A stretch of DNA of 64,000 nt, taken from contig OZ246004.1 in NCBI GenBank assembly GCA_965230495.1, positions 558,001 through 622,000 of the forward strand, written 5' to 3'. The translations under genes were made by a program, and so were the position numbers. Shown piece after piece: positions 1 to 8,991 of the stretch; the first letter of the stretch is position 1, and every line of letters begins with the position of its first letter. Origin of the DNA: JACJYM01 sp965230495 (GTDB lineage Bacteria; Bacteroidota; Bacteroidia; Chitinophagales; Saprospiraceae). The notes under the pieces were generated by a model. The model saw only the letters and a list, made by a program, of their open reading frames with translations. It did no database searches and was not told where the DNA came from.

Positions 1-2
1 AG

Positions 3-1154
3 ATGACTTCTATGCCTCAATTGGTGGCCATTTTACACAGTTTTGTAGGTTTGGCGGCCGTTTTGGTTGGATTTGGTTCTTATCTTGACCCTCATACTCA
101 GGAATTGACAGGAGTGAATCGTAATATTCATTTGGTTGAAATTTTTATTGGTGTATTTATTGGAGCGATTACTTTTACCGGATCTGTAATAGCCTGGGGT
201 AAGTTAGAAGGTAGAATCAGAAGTAAGCCACTTCTTTATCCGGGAAGGCATATGGTGAACATTTTGTTGGTTGTGGTATGTATCATTCTTGGATATCTCT
301 TTATGAACCAAAGCGGGGTAGAGGGAATGAGCTATTTATATATCATGACTGCCATAGCATGCTTCATTGGAATTATGTTGGTAATGGCCATTGGTGGAGC
401 AGATATGCCGGTGGTGGTCTCTATGCTGAATTCTTATTCCGGATGGGCGGCCGCAGCGGCTGGATTTATGCTTGGTAATGATCTATTGATAGTGACGGGT
501 GCCTTAGTGGGTAGCTCAGGAGCTATTCTTTCGATCATTATGTGTGAAGCGATGAATCGTTCTTTTTGGTCTGTCATTTTTGGCGGTTTTGGAGATAGCC
601 CTTCAGGAGAAATGAAAGAGGTTGAAGGAGAAGTAACCTCTGTAGATCATGAAGAGGTGGCATCATTACTTAAAGAAGCCAAAAGTGTAGTGGTGGTTCC
701 CGGTTATGGTATGGCAGTAGCGAAGGCCCAATTTCCAGTGTATGAGATGGTTCAACAGCTTAAGAAATCGGGAAAGGATGTTAGATTTGGGATACATCCC
801 GTAGCAGGAAGACTGCCGGGACATATGAATGTCCTGTTAGCAGAAGCTAATGTACCTTATGATATTGTATTAGAAATGGAAGAAATCAACGATGATCTTG
901 AACATACAGACGTAGTTTTGGTAATAGGAGCCAATGATATTGTGAATCCCGGTGCACAAGATGATGAGAACAGTCCCATCTATGGCATGCCGGTTATTGA
1001 GGTATGGAATGCCAAGAATGTGATCGTAATGAAGAGATCAATGGCTACCGGCTACGCAGGTGTTCAAAATCCATTGTTCTTTAAGGAGAATACTGACATG
1101 CTATATGGAGATGCCAAAGATAGTGTTATGAAGATTAATGGATATTTGGGGTAA
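3..1154 (+). CDS. pntB: NAD(P) transhydrogenase subunit beta (5' end outside window)
   Basis: Membrane and NADP(H)-binding subunit of the proton-translocating transhydrogenase, which uses the proton gradient to move hydride from NADH to NADP+. About 383 residues are visible and the family is usually about 460-480, so some 80 N-terminal residues lie outside the window; the first ATG is an internal methionine. Residues 1-190 hold several hydrophobic segments with the family signature GGADMPVVVSMLNSYSGWAA near 131-150. From about 215 a soluble Rossmann-like domain III follows, with VVVVPGYGMAVAKAQ near 229-243 and VLVIGANDIVNPGA, the NADP site. pntA is presumably upstream, outside the window. 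Confidence 0.96.
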   Translation: MTSMPQLVAILHSFVGLAAVLVGFGSYLDPHTQELTGVNRNIHLVEIFIGVFIGAITFTGSVIAWGKLEGRIRSKPLLYPGRHMVNILLVVVCIILGYLFMNQSGVEGMSYLYIMTAIACFIGIMLVMAIGGADMPVVVSMLNSYSGWAAAAAGFMLGNDLLIVTGALVGSSGAILSIIMCEAMNRSFWSVIFGGFGDSPSGEMKEVEGEVTSVDHEEVASLLKEAKSVVVVPGYGMAVAKAQFPVYEMVQQLKKSGKDVRFGIHPVAGRLPGHMNVLLAEANVPYDIVLEMEEINDDLEHTDVVLVIGANDIVNPGAQDDENSPIYGMPVIEVWNAKNVIVMKRSMATGYAGVQNPLFFKENTDMLYGDAKDSVMKINGYLG

Positions 1155-1180
1155 TACAGTAATATTATATACATATTAGA

Positions 1181-1204
1181 AAAAACTTGTAATCTTAAGT
1201 TTTT
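1181..1204 (+). terminator. Possible terminator after pntB
   Basis: Eight-base arms AAAAACTT (1181-1188) and AAGTTTTT (1197-1204) form an AU-rich hairpin ending in a short T run, 27 bases after the pntB stop. The stem is weak, so this is tentative. Confidence 0.4.
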
Positions 1205-1444
1205 GATTAACTCCTCGCCAATCGAAATTGTACATGGTTAGTTCGAAGGGGGTTAAATTATCAATGTAAATACCGTTTTCAACCAAACTATGAAAAGGTA
1301 GATTATCCTTGGCCCATCAAAAAAAAACTTAATTACTTGAAATGGATTCCCTCAATAGTTTTTTATTAATTAAGAGCTAAACTGGCCACTTTCGAATTTA
1401 ATAGATATCATTCCATATAAACACTTAGCAATTCGTTTAATATC
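1205..1444. other. Non-coding stretch, nothing recognised
   Basis: Between the pntB terminator and the first small lipoprotein I see no convincing coding region, repeat or RNA. Confidence 0.5.
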
Positions 1445-1894
1445 CTAATTTGCATATGTCATATTCTTAACGATATATAAATATTCAACATTTTTTAAGT
1501 TCATCACCTTAGTTTCTGCTATTGGATTATTAAGTTTAATTCTTTCTAATTCTACCTGTACCTTGCTTCGTAACCTGAATGTATCCAAATTAAGACGCTG
1601 TCTTTTATCAATTATGTAATGACCAAAACATTCTGGAAAATTTTCCTCAAAAACCACTGTTCCCACAAAGGTGTCATCAGGTAATTCTAGTGTTTGTTCT
1701 AGAGTATATTCAAGCTCATATAAGTTTTTTGACAAACCTCTTAGCTCCCCTTGGACCTCAAAAACTAAATTACCTTCTTGATTCTCATTTTGAGAAATTA
1801 TTTTTAGAGATTTTAAACAAGGATCTACATTAATAGAATTCTTACAGCTTAATAACAACAAAAGTAATGGGAATTTTAGTGTTCTATTTTTCAT
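1445..1894 (-). CDS. Small lipoprotein of unknown function
   Basis: 149 residues. The N-terminus is a lipoprotein signal: Lys-Arg-rich start, a run of leucines, then LLSCKN with the lipobox Cys at about residue 16. The mature part is polar with alternating beta-like segments and I recognise no family. It lies in a stretch of small minus-strand ORFs that looks accessory rather than housekeeping. Export to the envelope is inferred from the signal; function is unknown. Confidence 0.6.
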   Translation of the reverse strand: MKNRTLKFPLLLLLLSCKNSINVDPCLKSLKIISQNENQEGNLVFEVQGELRGLSKNLYELEYTLEQTLELPDDTFVGTVVFEENFPECFGHYIIDKRQRLNLDTFRLRSKVQVELERIKLNNPIAETKVMNLKNVEYLYIVKNMTYAN

Positions 1895-1934
1895 ATTATT
1901 CCTATTCGGGTTTGGTTTTTCTTACTTGATTTGA

Positions 1935-2009
1935 TTAGTAAGTATATCCATTAGCGATTTTAGCTTTAGACGTACCCTTAAATTTATCATCAGGATAATA
2001 TAGTACCAT
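1935..2009 (-). pseudogene. Possible C-terminal remnant of a repeat protein (24 codons)
   Basis: A short minus-strand frame reads MVLYYPDDKFKGTSKAKIAN and four more residues before TAA. The YYPD...KG rhythm resembles the end of YwqK/MORN-like repeat proteins. The frame is open for only a few codons upstream before a stop. It may be the decayed end of a longer gene or chance. Too short to be sure. Confidence 0.2.
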
Positions 2010-2036
2010 ATTTGTTTCTGCGTTACTTTAGCTCTC

Positions 2037-2399
2037 TTAAAGAAATTCATTAAGATCTATTGTATCCAACTCAATAACCATCAATTCACTAACAGATAGT
2101 TTTATTAATTCCTTATCATTCTTTTTAATGCTAAGTCGTTTGACTTTATATCCGTCGGTTTCCGAAACTTTCCACAAACCAAAAAGAAAGGCATCGCCAC
2201 CTTTTACTTTATCAAACTTGATGTTGTAATACACTTCATGTCCCACCGTGTCAATAGGCAGTATTTGTCCGCTATATAATTCTAATTGATAGCTAGAGCT
2301 AAGATGTGCTTGTACGGAGTACTCTTCGAAGCTATTTTGTGTATGAACACAACCAATAGTTAATACCATTATAACAATAAATAATTTTTTATTTATCAC
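2037..2399 (-). CDS. Small exported protein, unknown function
   Basis: 120 residues beginning at a GTG codon. The N-terminus MINKKLFIVIMVLTIGCVHT is a lipoprotein-type signal with Cys at about 17. The remainder is mixed charged/beta-like, with KFDKVKGGDAFLFGLWKVS in the middle. No family recognised. The GTG start overlaps the end of the short upstream frame at 2389-2541 by 11 bases, which suggests translational coupling or that both derive from one older locus. Confidence 0.5.
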   Translation of the reverse strand: MINKKLFIVIMVLTIGCVHTQNSFEEYSVQAHLSSSYQLELYSGQILPIDTVGHEVYYNIKFDKVKGGDAFLFGLWKVSETDGYKVKRLSIKKNDKELIKLSVSELMVIELDTIDLNEFL

Positions 2400-2541
2400 A
2401 TATTTCCTTTACAAATTCAGAAAAAGAATCAGCATTAAAAAGCTGCTGAAGAGTAGTTAATTCATTGTATTCTTCCTCCCAATCATAGGCAATATCTCCA
2501 GCCAAATAATACAAATGCAGCCACTCAAGAATATCTACCAC
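2389..2541 (-). CDS. Short ORF (50 aa) bridging two genes, possible remnant
   Basis: A GTG-initiated frame overlaps the last bases of the upstream TonB receptor gene and the start of the downstream lipoprotein gene. The translation (VVDILEWLHLYYLAGDIAYD, then an acidic helix ending FVKEICDK) has amphipathic helical character, not noise-like composition. It could be a small coupled gene or the C-terminus of a lost protein. No family recognised. Confidence 0.3.
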   Translation of the reverse strand: MVDILEWLHLYYLAGDIAYDWEEEYNELTTLQQLFNADSFSEFVKEICDK

Positions 2542-4895
2542 CTTCTTCCTTGGAATTCCATTGCATCGCCTTTTCCAAATCCGTAACTGAAACCCATGGT
2601 TACAAATCGCCCTCTCTGCCTTCGCACATAGATGTAAAAATCTTCTTGATCCACTATATCTTCATTGATCCGAGAATTAAAAATGTCTCTAACACTAATA
2701 TTAATAACTCCCCGTCCTTTCAATATTTTCTTACGTAAACCCAAATCCGCAAAAGCACGATCTAGTGTTTCGCCCTGTAAAGTCTTAAAACTTGATCGAT
2801 ACTGTCCAGTCAGTTCAAAGTCAATTTGATAAGGAAGTTTGAATTTTCCAACGACTTTTCCGTTCCACTGACTACCATCAAAATTAAAATCTTGATCTTC
2901 ATAAGTGCCTTTGCGATCAAAATAAAAGAAATTGAAATCAGTATTGAAAGTTACTTTTTTCGAGGGACTGTATTTACTATTAAACTCTACTCCGGTAGCA
3001 TTATTAGTACCTATATTAAAAGGCTTGTAAGTATTGACATTGTCTTCAAAAACAGATAGTCGCTCTATGATATCAGTGGTATATCGATGGTACACACCAA
3101 AATTGAAAGAGATTGACTCGAGAATATAAATACCGGTAAACTCATACGAATCTGTATATTCGGGAAGCAATTTTGGATTACCGGTTCTTACACTAAAGTT
3201 ATTTCTTATATTGAAAAAAGGATTAAGGTCCCAAAGCCTAGGCCTAAATATTCGTCTTGAATAACTCAATTGCCAGGATAGTCTCTCAGATTGTTTGTAA
3301 GAGGTATGGATAGATGGAAAGAAATCCGTAAACGTTTGATTATTAGCTTCGTTGGTATTTGTCAGCAAAGTACTCAAATCAGTATTTTCCAATCTTAATC
3401 CTCCTTTGATACCGAACCGATTACCTTCATAAGCTCCAGTTCCATATGTGGCGTATACTTTTTGATCGTATTCAAACAAGTTGGTGAAATTAGGATCAAC
3501 CACCCATTCATCATCTTCTAGGTTCAAAACCTCATAATCATTACTGACATCATTGATTACATATTGAGAACCTAATTCAATTTTGAATTGCTTGCTATAA
3601 GGTTTGGAATAATCTAATTTGAAGGTATATCTGGACTCCTTAAACTTGGTAGCTGTGGTCTGTTCAAGTATAGGTGCTGTTCCTAGAATAGGAGTATTGT
3701 TAAAAACAGATTCTTGATCTTTGGAAAACAAATTACCCAATGCAGAGAATACTAGTTTATGCTCCTTTTCCTCAAAATCTCGTTGATATTGTAGTTCATA
3801 TCGATATTTGGGATTGGTTGCTTCGGTTTCCTCATTTCTCAGCCATTCAGAGATTACGGCCCCGTTTTCTTTTTCAGAAATGCGAAAGTCAGAGGGTTGG
3901 TCTTCATCTTCAAAGGCATAAAATCCTGACAAAGTGATAATGTTGTTATCATTCAGATGATAGTCAGTACCTAGTATAATATTGTAAAAAGTTTCATTTC
4001 TATATGCTTTGCCTTCAGAGACTACGGAAGTATTATTGACAATATTTCTATTGATATTTTCAGTGTCGAAGGGCAATTCTCTTCTTCCTACACCTAATTG
4101 GCCAAAGAGATTGAATTTTTCTGTTCTTCTATTAAGACTTAACCCAAAGCTATGATTCATAGGAATACCTGCATTGAGAGTAACAGAGCCATTTAACCCT
4201 CTTTTTTCTTCTTTCTTCATAACGATATTGATAATACCTGAAGTACCTTCTGCATCATACTTAGCGGATGGATTCGTAATTACTTCTACTTGCTGAATCA
4301 TATCAGCAGTTATAGAACCTAATGCATTCCCTTGATCACTTGCCAACACGGAGGGTTTTCCGTCTATTAATATCTGTACACCGGAACTACCTCGAAGAGA
4401 AATAGTTCCTTCTATGTTGACATTTACAGAGGGTACATTATTTAATACCTCTAAGGCACTAGCTCCCGTTGTGCTTAAATCTTTACCAACATTAAAGACT
4501 CTTTTATCTAATTTGAATTCTGTTTGGGATTTTTCAGCTCTTAGAACAACCTCGTCCAACATTTCTTTATCTTCTACCAGTAAGGCAACGCCCATATCAC
4601 ACATATTTCCCTCTATTACAGGGTTTGTTAACGTGATTGTATTAAAACCAATAAAACTTATTTCAATTTTGAAATTTTTCGTATTCACCGATACTTCATA
4701 CCTGCCTTCTAAATCGGTTGTGGTTCCAGCAAGCATATCGTTACTAATTTCGTTAATTACGGCTACAGTTGCATATTCAATGGGTTGTTGCTCTGATGTG
4801 AGTACCATTCCAGTGATTTGAATGTTCTCATTTTGTGCAAAAAGTAGTTGAGCAATGCAAAGAAGTGCAAATGTAATTTTGAGTTTATTTGGCAT
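2535..4895 (-). CDS. TonB-dependent receptor-like outer-membrane protein
   Basis: 786 residues. A signal peptide (residues 1-20, ending LLFAQ) is followed by a carboxypeptidase-regulatory-like domain (about 24-110), a plug domain (about 120-230, with LRGSSGVQILIDGKPSVL) and a long aromatic-rich beta-barrel of the OMP_b-brl_3 type to the C-terminus. Proteins of this type sit in the outer membrane and import or bind unknown ligands with TonB energy. No SusD partner is adjacent, so it is not a glycan-uptake pair. Substrate cannot be told from sequence. The intergenic region upstream (4896-5076) shows no clear -7 box. Confidence 0.88.
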   Translation of the reverse strand: MPNKLKITFALLCIAQLLFAQNENIQITGMVLTSEQQPIEYATVAVINEISNDMLAGTTTDLEGRYEVSVNTKNFKIEISFIGFNTITLTNPVIEGNMCDMGVALLVEDKEMLDEVVLRAEKSQTEFKLDKRVFNVGKDLSTTGASALEVLNNVPSVNVNIEGTISLRGSSGVQILIDGKPSVLASDQGNALGSITADMIQQVEVITNPSAKYDAEGTSGIINIVMKKEEKRGLNGSVTLNAGIPMNHSFGLSLNRRTEKFNLFGQLGVGRRELPFDTENINRNIVNNTSVVSEGKAYRNETFYNIILGTDYHLNDNNIITLSGFYAFEDEDQPSDFRISEKENGAVISEWLRNEETEATNPKYRYELQYQRDFEEKEHKLVFSALGNLFSKDQESVFNNTPILGTAPILEQTTATKFKESRYTFKLDYSKPYSKQFKIELGSQYVINDVSNDYEVLNLEDDEWVVDPNFTNLFEYDQKVYATYGTGAYEGNRFGIKGGLRLENTDLSTLLTNTNEANNQTFTDFFPSIHTSYKQSERLSWQLSYSRRIFRPRLWDLNPFFNIRNNFSVRTGNPKLLPEYTDSYEFTGIYILESISFNFGVYHRYTTDIIERLSVFEDNVNTYKPFNIGTNNATGVEFNSKYSPSKKVTFNTDFNFFYFDRKGTYEDQDFNFDGSQWNGKVVGKFKLPYQIDFELTGQYRSSFKTLQGETLDRAFADLGLRKKILKGRGVINISVRDIFNSRINEDIVDQEDFYIYVRRQRGRFVTMGFSYGFGKGDAMEFQGRRW

Positions 4896-5076
4896 AGATT
4901 AAACGTATCCTTAGTTATTTGAGACAAAGTTGGATATAAAATATCTTTATATGTGTTTTTGACAACTACTTTAACAAAACGTTTTAATACTATATCTATA
5001 AACCATCTGTGTAAACCAAACCTTCTCCCCAGTTTTGTTACTCTTTACTAAAGATTACTTGTATCTGGAAATGTGT

Positions 5077-6036
5077 TTAATCACCTAACAACTGTAATTG
5101 TTTTGCTCGGGATATCCCGTAAGAGGGCTTAGGCCACCTAAGTTTGATAGTCTCTCCAATACTTAGATCTAATGAAGTGGGGGATTTACTGAAGTTGCTA
5201 AGTATTTTTTTATTACTAAAAGTGAAATAATCTGAATTAATCCATAGAGGCATATCAACCCACTCGGCAATATTATGTTTCGATAATTTAGAAGAGGAAA
5301 TATTTGATAGATCAGGATGAATATTCAAATAGTGTTTAGTACAATTTACGATTTGAGAAATGGAAGCTTCTGGATGACTAATTGCATTATAAATATTGTT
5401 GTCTTTCGAAGGGTGAATAGATGAGATGATAAGTTGAACTAAGTCTTTAACATAGGTAATTGAGAATTTTTGATTTCCATAATTTGGCATCAAAATATGG
5501 TCATATTCTTTAACTTGATGCAACCAATAATAGAATCGATCGGTATGATCGTATTGGCCATAAACCAGAGCGGGTCTGAAAATGGTGTAGTTGAGCCCGC
5601 TGGAAACAAGCAAATCTTCACATGCCTTTTTTCTTTGTCCATATGAATGATTTGATGAGTCATCGAGTTGATTATCTTCATATGTCAGAGTAGGAGATTT
5701 TTCGTCTTTAAGTAATTGATCCGTATTTTGATAAACAGAACAGGTTGAAACAAAAATATATTTTGAGATATCACTAGTAATAGATTTCAAAATATAGGAT
5801 AGGGATTTAGGAAAATAACAGGAAACGTCAATGATATAATCCCAGTGACCTTTTATTAGTTCTGTGACCGTTTCTTCGTTGCGGTTACCTATTCTCTTCT
5901 CGACGTTAGGAAATAGGTGTGAGTTCGTCTTACCTCTATTTATGAGAGTAAGTTGATATTTATTGGTTTTGAGAAGTCCTTCAACCAGGTTTCTTCCTAT
6001 AAAGTTGGTGCCGCCGAGAATAAGAATTTTGCCCAT
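5077..6036 (-). CDS. NAD-dependent epimerase/dehydratase family protein
   Basis: 319 residues of the extended short-chain dehydrogenase type. The N-terminal GGTNFIGRNLVEGLL is the glycine-rich NAD(P) loop (GxxxxIG variant). A YGQRKKACE sequence near 132-140 carries the Tyr-x3-Lys catalytic pair, and FRPALVYG near 157 is typical of sugar-nucleotide epimerases. The substrate is unknown: relatives include nucleoside-diphosphate-sugar epimerases and mRNA-binding homologues. It is a single gene, flanked by a receptor gene on the same strand and a divergent transporter. Confidence 0.85.
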   Translation of the reverse strand: MGKILILGGTNFIGRNLVEGLLKTNKYQLTLINRGKTNSHLFPNVEKRIGNRNEETVTELIKGHWDYIIDVSCYFPKSLSYILKSITSDISKYIFVSTCSVYQNTDQLLKDEKSPTLTYEDNQLDDSSNHSYGQRKKACEDLLVSSGLNYTIFRPALVYGQYDHTDRFYYWLHQVKEYDHILMPNYGNQKFSITYVKDLVQLIISSIHPSKDNNIYNAISHPEASISQIVNCTKHYLNIHPDLSNISSSKLSKHNIAEWVDMPLWINSDYFTFSNKKILSNFSKSPTSLDLSIGETIKLRWPKPSYGISRAKQLQLLGD

Positions 6037-6191
6037 TTTTACATAAAGTATTAGGTGTCAATATCTAAATCCGAAAATTAAGAATCAATTTATGGATATT
6101 AATCTTAAACGTATTTTTCTTTTCAATTATCTGATTAAATAATTAACAAAACAAGCGATTATATGTTATATGCGGATAATATTTAATGTGA

Positions 6192-6199
6192 TACCTTTG
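6192..6199 (+). promoter_or_regulatory. -7 box TACCTTTG for transporter gene
   Basis: Perfect match to the Bacteroidota -7 consensus TAnnTTTG. Only four bases (CTCC) separate it from the ATG at 6204, so transcription should begin at or beside the start codon, giving a leaderless mRNA. No good TTG -33 element is visible at the expected distance. Confidence 0.55.
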
Positions 6200-6203
6200 C
6201 TCC

Positions 6204-7832
6204 ATGATAATTTCATTTTCAGATCAGCCATTACTACTGTTGTTTGTTGTAGCGGCAGTAGGATATTTTATAGGGAAAATTAGGATAAAGGGCATCTCTT
6301 TAGGAGTTTCTGCAGTATTATTTGTGGGATTGGCCTTTGGAGCTACCAATATGGATTACAATGTACCAAACATAATTTTTGAATTAGGATTGGTGTTTTT
6401 TGTTTACTCCGTTGGATTGAGTTCTGGTCCTGCCTTTTTTAAATCATTTAGGAAAAATGGACTTAGAGACATAACTTTCGTAATGGTTATGTTGGTGGTA
6501 TCTGCGTTTGTAGCCATTGGAATTTTTTATATGATGGGATTAGATGCTGCTTCCATTACCGGTATATATGCAGGAAGTACCACGAATACACCAGCTCTTG
6601 CTTCCGTAATAGATTTAGTAAACCAGCACGATAAGGCCAATAGTCAGTCGTTGACACAAGCTTTGGTAGTAGGATACACGTACTCATATCCTATGGGGGT
6701 GATCGGAGTGATGATGGTTTTAAAACTAATGGAGAGATTATACAAAATAGATTATGAAAAGGAAAAAGAAATACTTCGAAGCCGATATCATTTAGAAGAG
6801 AATCTTACAAGTAGAGCTATTCGAGTGACAAACGATACAATAAATGGTAAAAATCTAAGAGATCTTAATAATCAGAATGGATGGAATGTAATCTATGGAA
6901 GGATTGATAATAAAGAAGGAGTGTCATTAAGTAATTGGGATACGAAACTTTTTGTAGGCAATGATATCATGGTCATTGGAAGTAAGGAGTCTTTAGATCA
7001 AGTACAGGAACTTTTAGGGGAGGAATCAGACAATATTATTAAGCATGATCGAAGAGAGTATGATGTGAGACGAATATTTGTAAGCAAGGAAAAAATGACC
7101 GGACGAAGTATTAGTTCTCTTAATCTTAATGAAAAATATAGTGCGATTATAACTCGAATTCGAAGGGGAGATATGGAAATATTAGCTACTGGAGATACAA
7201 TTATTGAAATGGGAGACAGAATTCGTTTTGTGGCTCGAAGAGATGACCTCCAAAAACTGGCTCAAATGTTTGGCGATTCTTACTTCAAAAGTTCTCAAGT
7301 CAACCTGTTTTCCTTTGGTTTAGGTATTGCTTTGGGTCTACTTTTGGGTATGATTACCTGGCCATTACCTGGTGGGGTATCATTTAAGTTCGGTTTGGCA
7401 GGTGGACCTCTTATAGTTGGATTGGTTTTAGGAGCTGTACGTCGGACGGGTCCAATTAATTGGACCTTACCTTATGGAGCTAACGTTACCCTCAGGCAAA
7501 TGGGTTTGATATTTTTGTTGGCTGTCATAGGACTAAGATCCGGAAATACATTTCTAGAATCACTAGGAGCTGGTTCCGGCTTGTTAATTTTTGCTGCTGG
7601 AAGTTTACTAAGTATAGTAGCTGCCTTTTTAAGTATTGTTATTGGTTTTAAAATATTCAAAATACCATTTTCATTGCTTCTTGGTTTTATGTCCAACCAG
7701 CCTGCAATATTAGATTTTGCCACTGATATGTCTAAAAATAAGGTTCCCTTGATTGGATATTCTCTTATGTTTCCAATAGCCTTGGTGATGAAAATTCTAT
7801 TTGCTCAGATACTGTTTATTATTCTAGGGTAG
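6204..7832 (+). CDS. Putative transporter, aspartate:alanine exchanger family
   Basis: 542 residues with the duplicated membrane layout of the AAEX (YidE/YbjL) family: about five N-terminal membrane segments (1-190), two TrkA-C/RCK-C-like regulatory domains in the middle (about 195-275 and 280-355), then a second set of membrane segments (365-542). AGSTTNTPAL near 127-136 and GFMSNQPAILDFA near 495 are the paired family motifs. Members exchange amino or carboxylic acids, or are uncharacterised; the substrate here is not known. Transcribed alone, divergent from the epimerase gene. Confidence 0.9.
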   Translation: MIISFSDQPLLLLFVVAAVGYFIGKIRIKGISLGVSAVLFVGLAFGATNMDYNVPNIIFELGLVFFVYSVGLSSGPAFFKSFRKNGLRDITFVMVMLVVSAFVAIGIFYMMGLDAASITGIYAGSTTNTPALASVIDLVNQHDKANSQSLTQALVVGYTYSYPMGVIGVMMVLKLMERLYKIDYEKEKEILRSRYHLEENLTSRAIRVTNDTINGKNLRDLNNQNGWNVIYGRIDNKEGVSLSNWDTKLFVGNDIMVIGSKESLDQVQELLGEESDNIIKHDRREYDVRRIFVSKEKMTGRSISSLNLNEKYSAIITRIRRGDMEILATGDTIIEMGDRIRFVARRDDLQKLAQMFGDSYFKSSQVNLFSFGLGIALGLLLGMITWPLPGGVSFKFGLAGGPLIVGLVLGAVRRTGPINWTLPYGANVTLRQMGLIFLLAVIGLRSGNTFLESLGAGSGLLIFAAGSLLSIVAAFLSIVIGFKIFKIPFSLLLGFMSNQPAILDFATDMSKNKVPLIGYSLMFPIALVMKILFAQILFIILG

Positions 7833-7867
7833 TGGATTTATTGGTACTATTAACATCAATAAACAAT

Positions 7868-8965
7868 TTAGCTAATTTCTTCCACCACTCTTTTAGCTGA
7901 TTGTGCTGCTGTATGCACAGATACCCAATCATTACCATCAGTATAAGCACCACCAGAAAAATAGATCTTATTAGCTACGGAGTCACCTAATATACGTGCC
8001 ATTTGCCAATTGGCGTGATCGGTCATATATCCAGCTCTAATAAATGGTTCTTCATTCCAGTTTTGTGTAATATGCTGAATATAATTCGGAGTGGCTTGAT
8101 TAGAAAAAATGGAATCAAGTTCGTTAAGGATAAAATCTCTTAACTCATTACCTGATCTTGTAATATAATCTTGAGCTGGTGTGCCGACCGTAAATAGCCC
8201 AAGAATATTCTTAGTAGTGTTTTGCCCAAATGCTGCATTATAATAAAGTTTTTGCCCATCTGTTTCAGGAGATATTTGAAACAAATGCCCATCATCGTAA
8301 AAATTATCCGAAAACTCTATAAATGCTTTGAAACCTTCCCATATTCTCGTGTTACTAATGACATCACGTTTTTCTTGCGGTAGAGCTGGAGTGAAACTTA
8401 TTATTTTGTCCTGCAGAATTTTGAGAGGCGTTGAAACAATTACCTTATCAGCTTTGTATTCATTATTTTGGGTAGTGATAACAATTTCATCACTTGAATA
8501 ATTAATAGATTGAACTGGCGTGTTATAAACAATTTTATCTTGAATAGAAGGGACAATATATTCTTCAAAAAAATTGAACCAGGTATAGTTAATAAATTTA
8601 CGATCTTCACCGTCAGGAATGGTTTCGACATCTACCTGTATTGAAGAATCATTGACTATTTCTTGAAATATACCTGTATCGGTTTCTAACCACTCGGCTC
8701 CTAGAGGAATAGGGAAATCTGTGAAGTCAGTGTTTATTTTCATCCTACCACCATATATTGCTGATGCTTCTAATATCTGAAAATCTATTCCTTGTTGATT
8801 GAGTAGATATCCTGCGGATAAGCCTCCGGCTCCAGCACCAATAATAATTACCTTTCCAGAAAAATTACTAGTCTTATCATCTTTATTACATGACTTTAAT
8901 GAAGATTGGATAGGAATTCCTATACCTAAAATGCTGCATATTTTAATAAAATCTTTTCTATTCAT
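7868..8965 (-). CDS. Flavin-containing amine oxidase family protein, exported
   Basis: 365 residues. The N-terminus MNRKDFIKICSILGIGIPIQ resembles a Tat or lipoprotein leader, followed by LKSC. The FAD dinucleotide loop VIIIGAGAGGLSAGYLLNQQ spans about 39-58, then ILEASAIYGGRM, the amine-oxidase family continuation, and the C-terminal FAD motif IYFSGGAYTDGNDWVSVHTA near 333-352. It should oxidise an amine or related substrate with O2 or another acceptor, probably outside the cytoplasm. At 365 residues it is shorter than typical 420-450 residue monoamine oxidases. Substrate unknown. Confidence 0.85.
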   Translation of the reverse strand: MNRKDFIKICSILGIGIPIQSSLKSCNKDDKTSNFSGKVIIIGAGAGGLSAGYLLNQQGIDFQILEASAIYGGRMKINTDFTDFPIPLGAEWLETDTGIFQEIVNDSSIQVDVETIPDGEDRKFINYTWFNFFEEYIVPSIQDKIVYNTPVQSINYSSDEIVITTQNNEYKADKVIVSTPLKILQDKIISFTPALPQEKRDVISNTRIWEGFKAFIEFSDNFYDDGHLFQISPETDGQKLYYNAAFGQNTTKNILGLFTVGTPAQDYITRSGNELRDFILNELDSIFSNQATPNYIQHITQNWNEEPFIRAGYMTDHANWQMARILGDSVANKIYFSGGAYTDGNDWVSVHTAAQSAKRVVEEIS

Positions 8966-8991
8966 AGTATTTATTTTGAACGCTATTTGTT

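Noticed and set aside
3..5. ATG at window start as pntB start
   Set aside because: The protein begins inside the membrane domain, lacks about 80 residues found in PntB, so the ATG is internal.
4414..4821. Plus-strand frame of 135 codons
   Set aside because: It is antisense to the receptor gene, which has a signal peptide and full domains; composition is typical of a shadow frame.
7837..7863. Seven-base hairpin TTTATTG/CAATAAA between convergent genes
   Set aside because: Arms are short and AT-rich with no T run; chance is likely in this composition.
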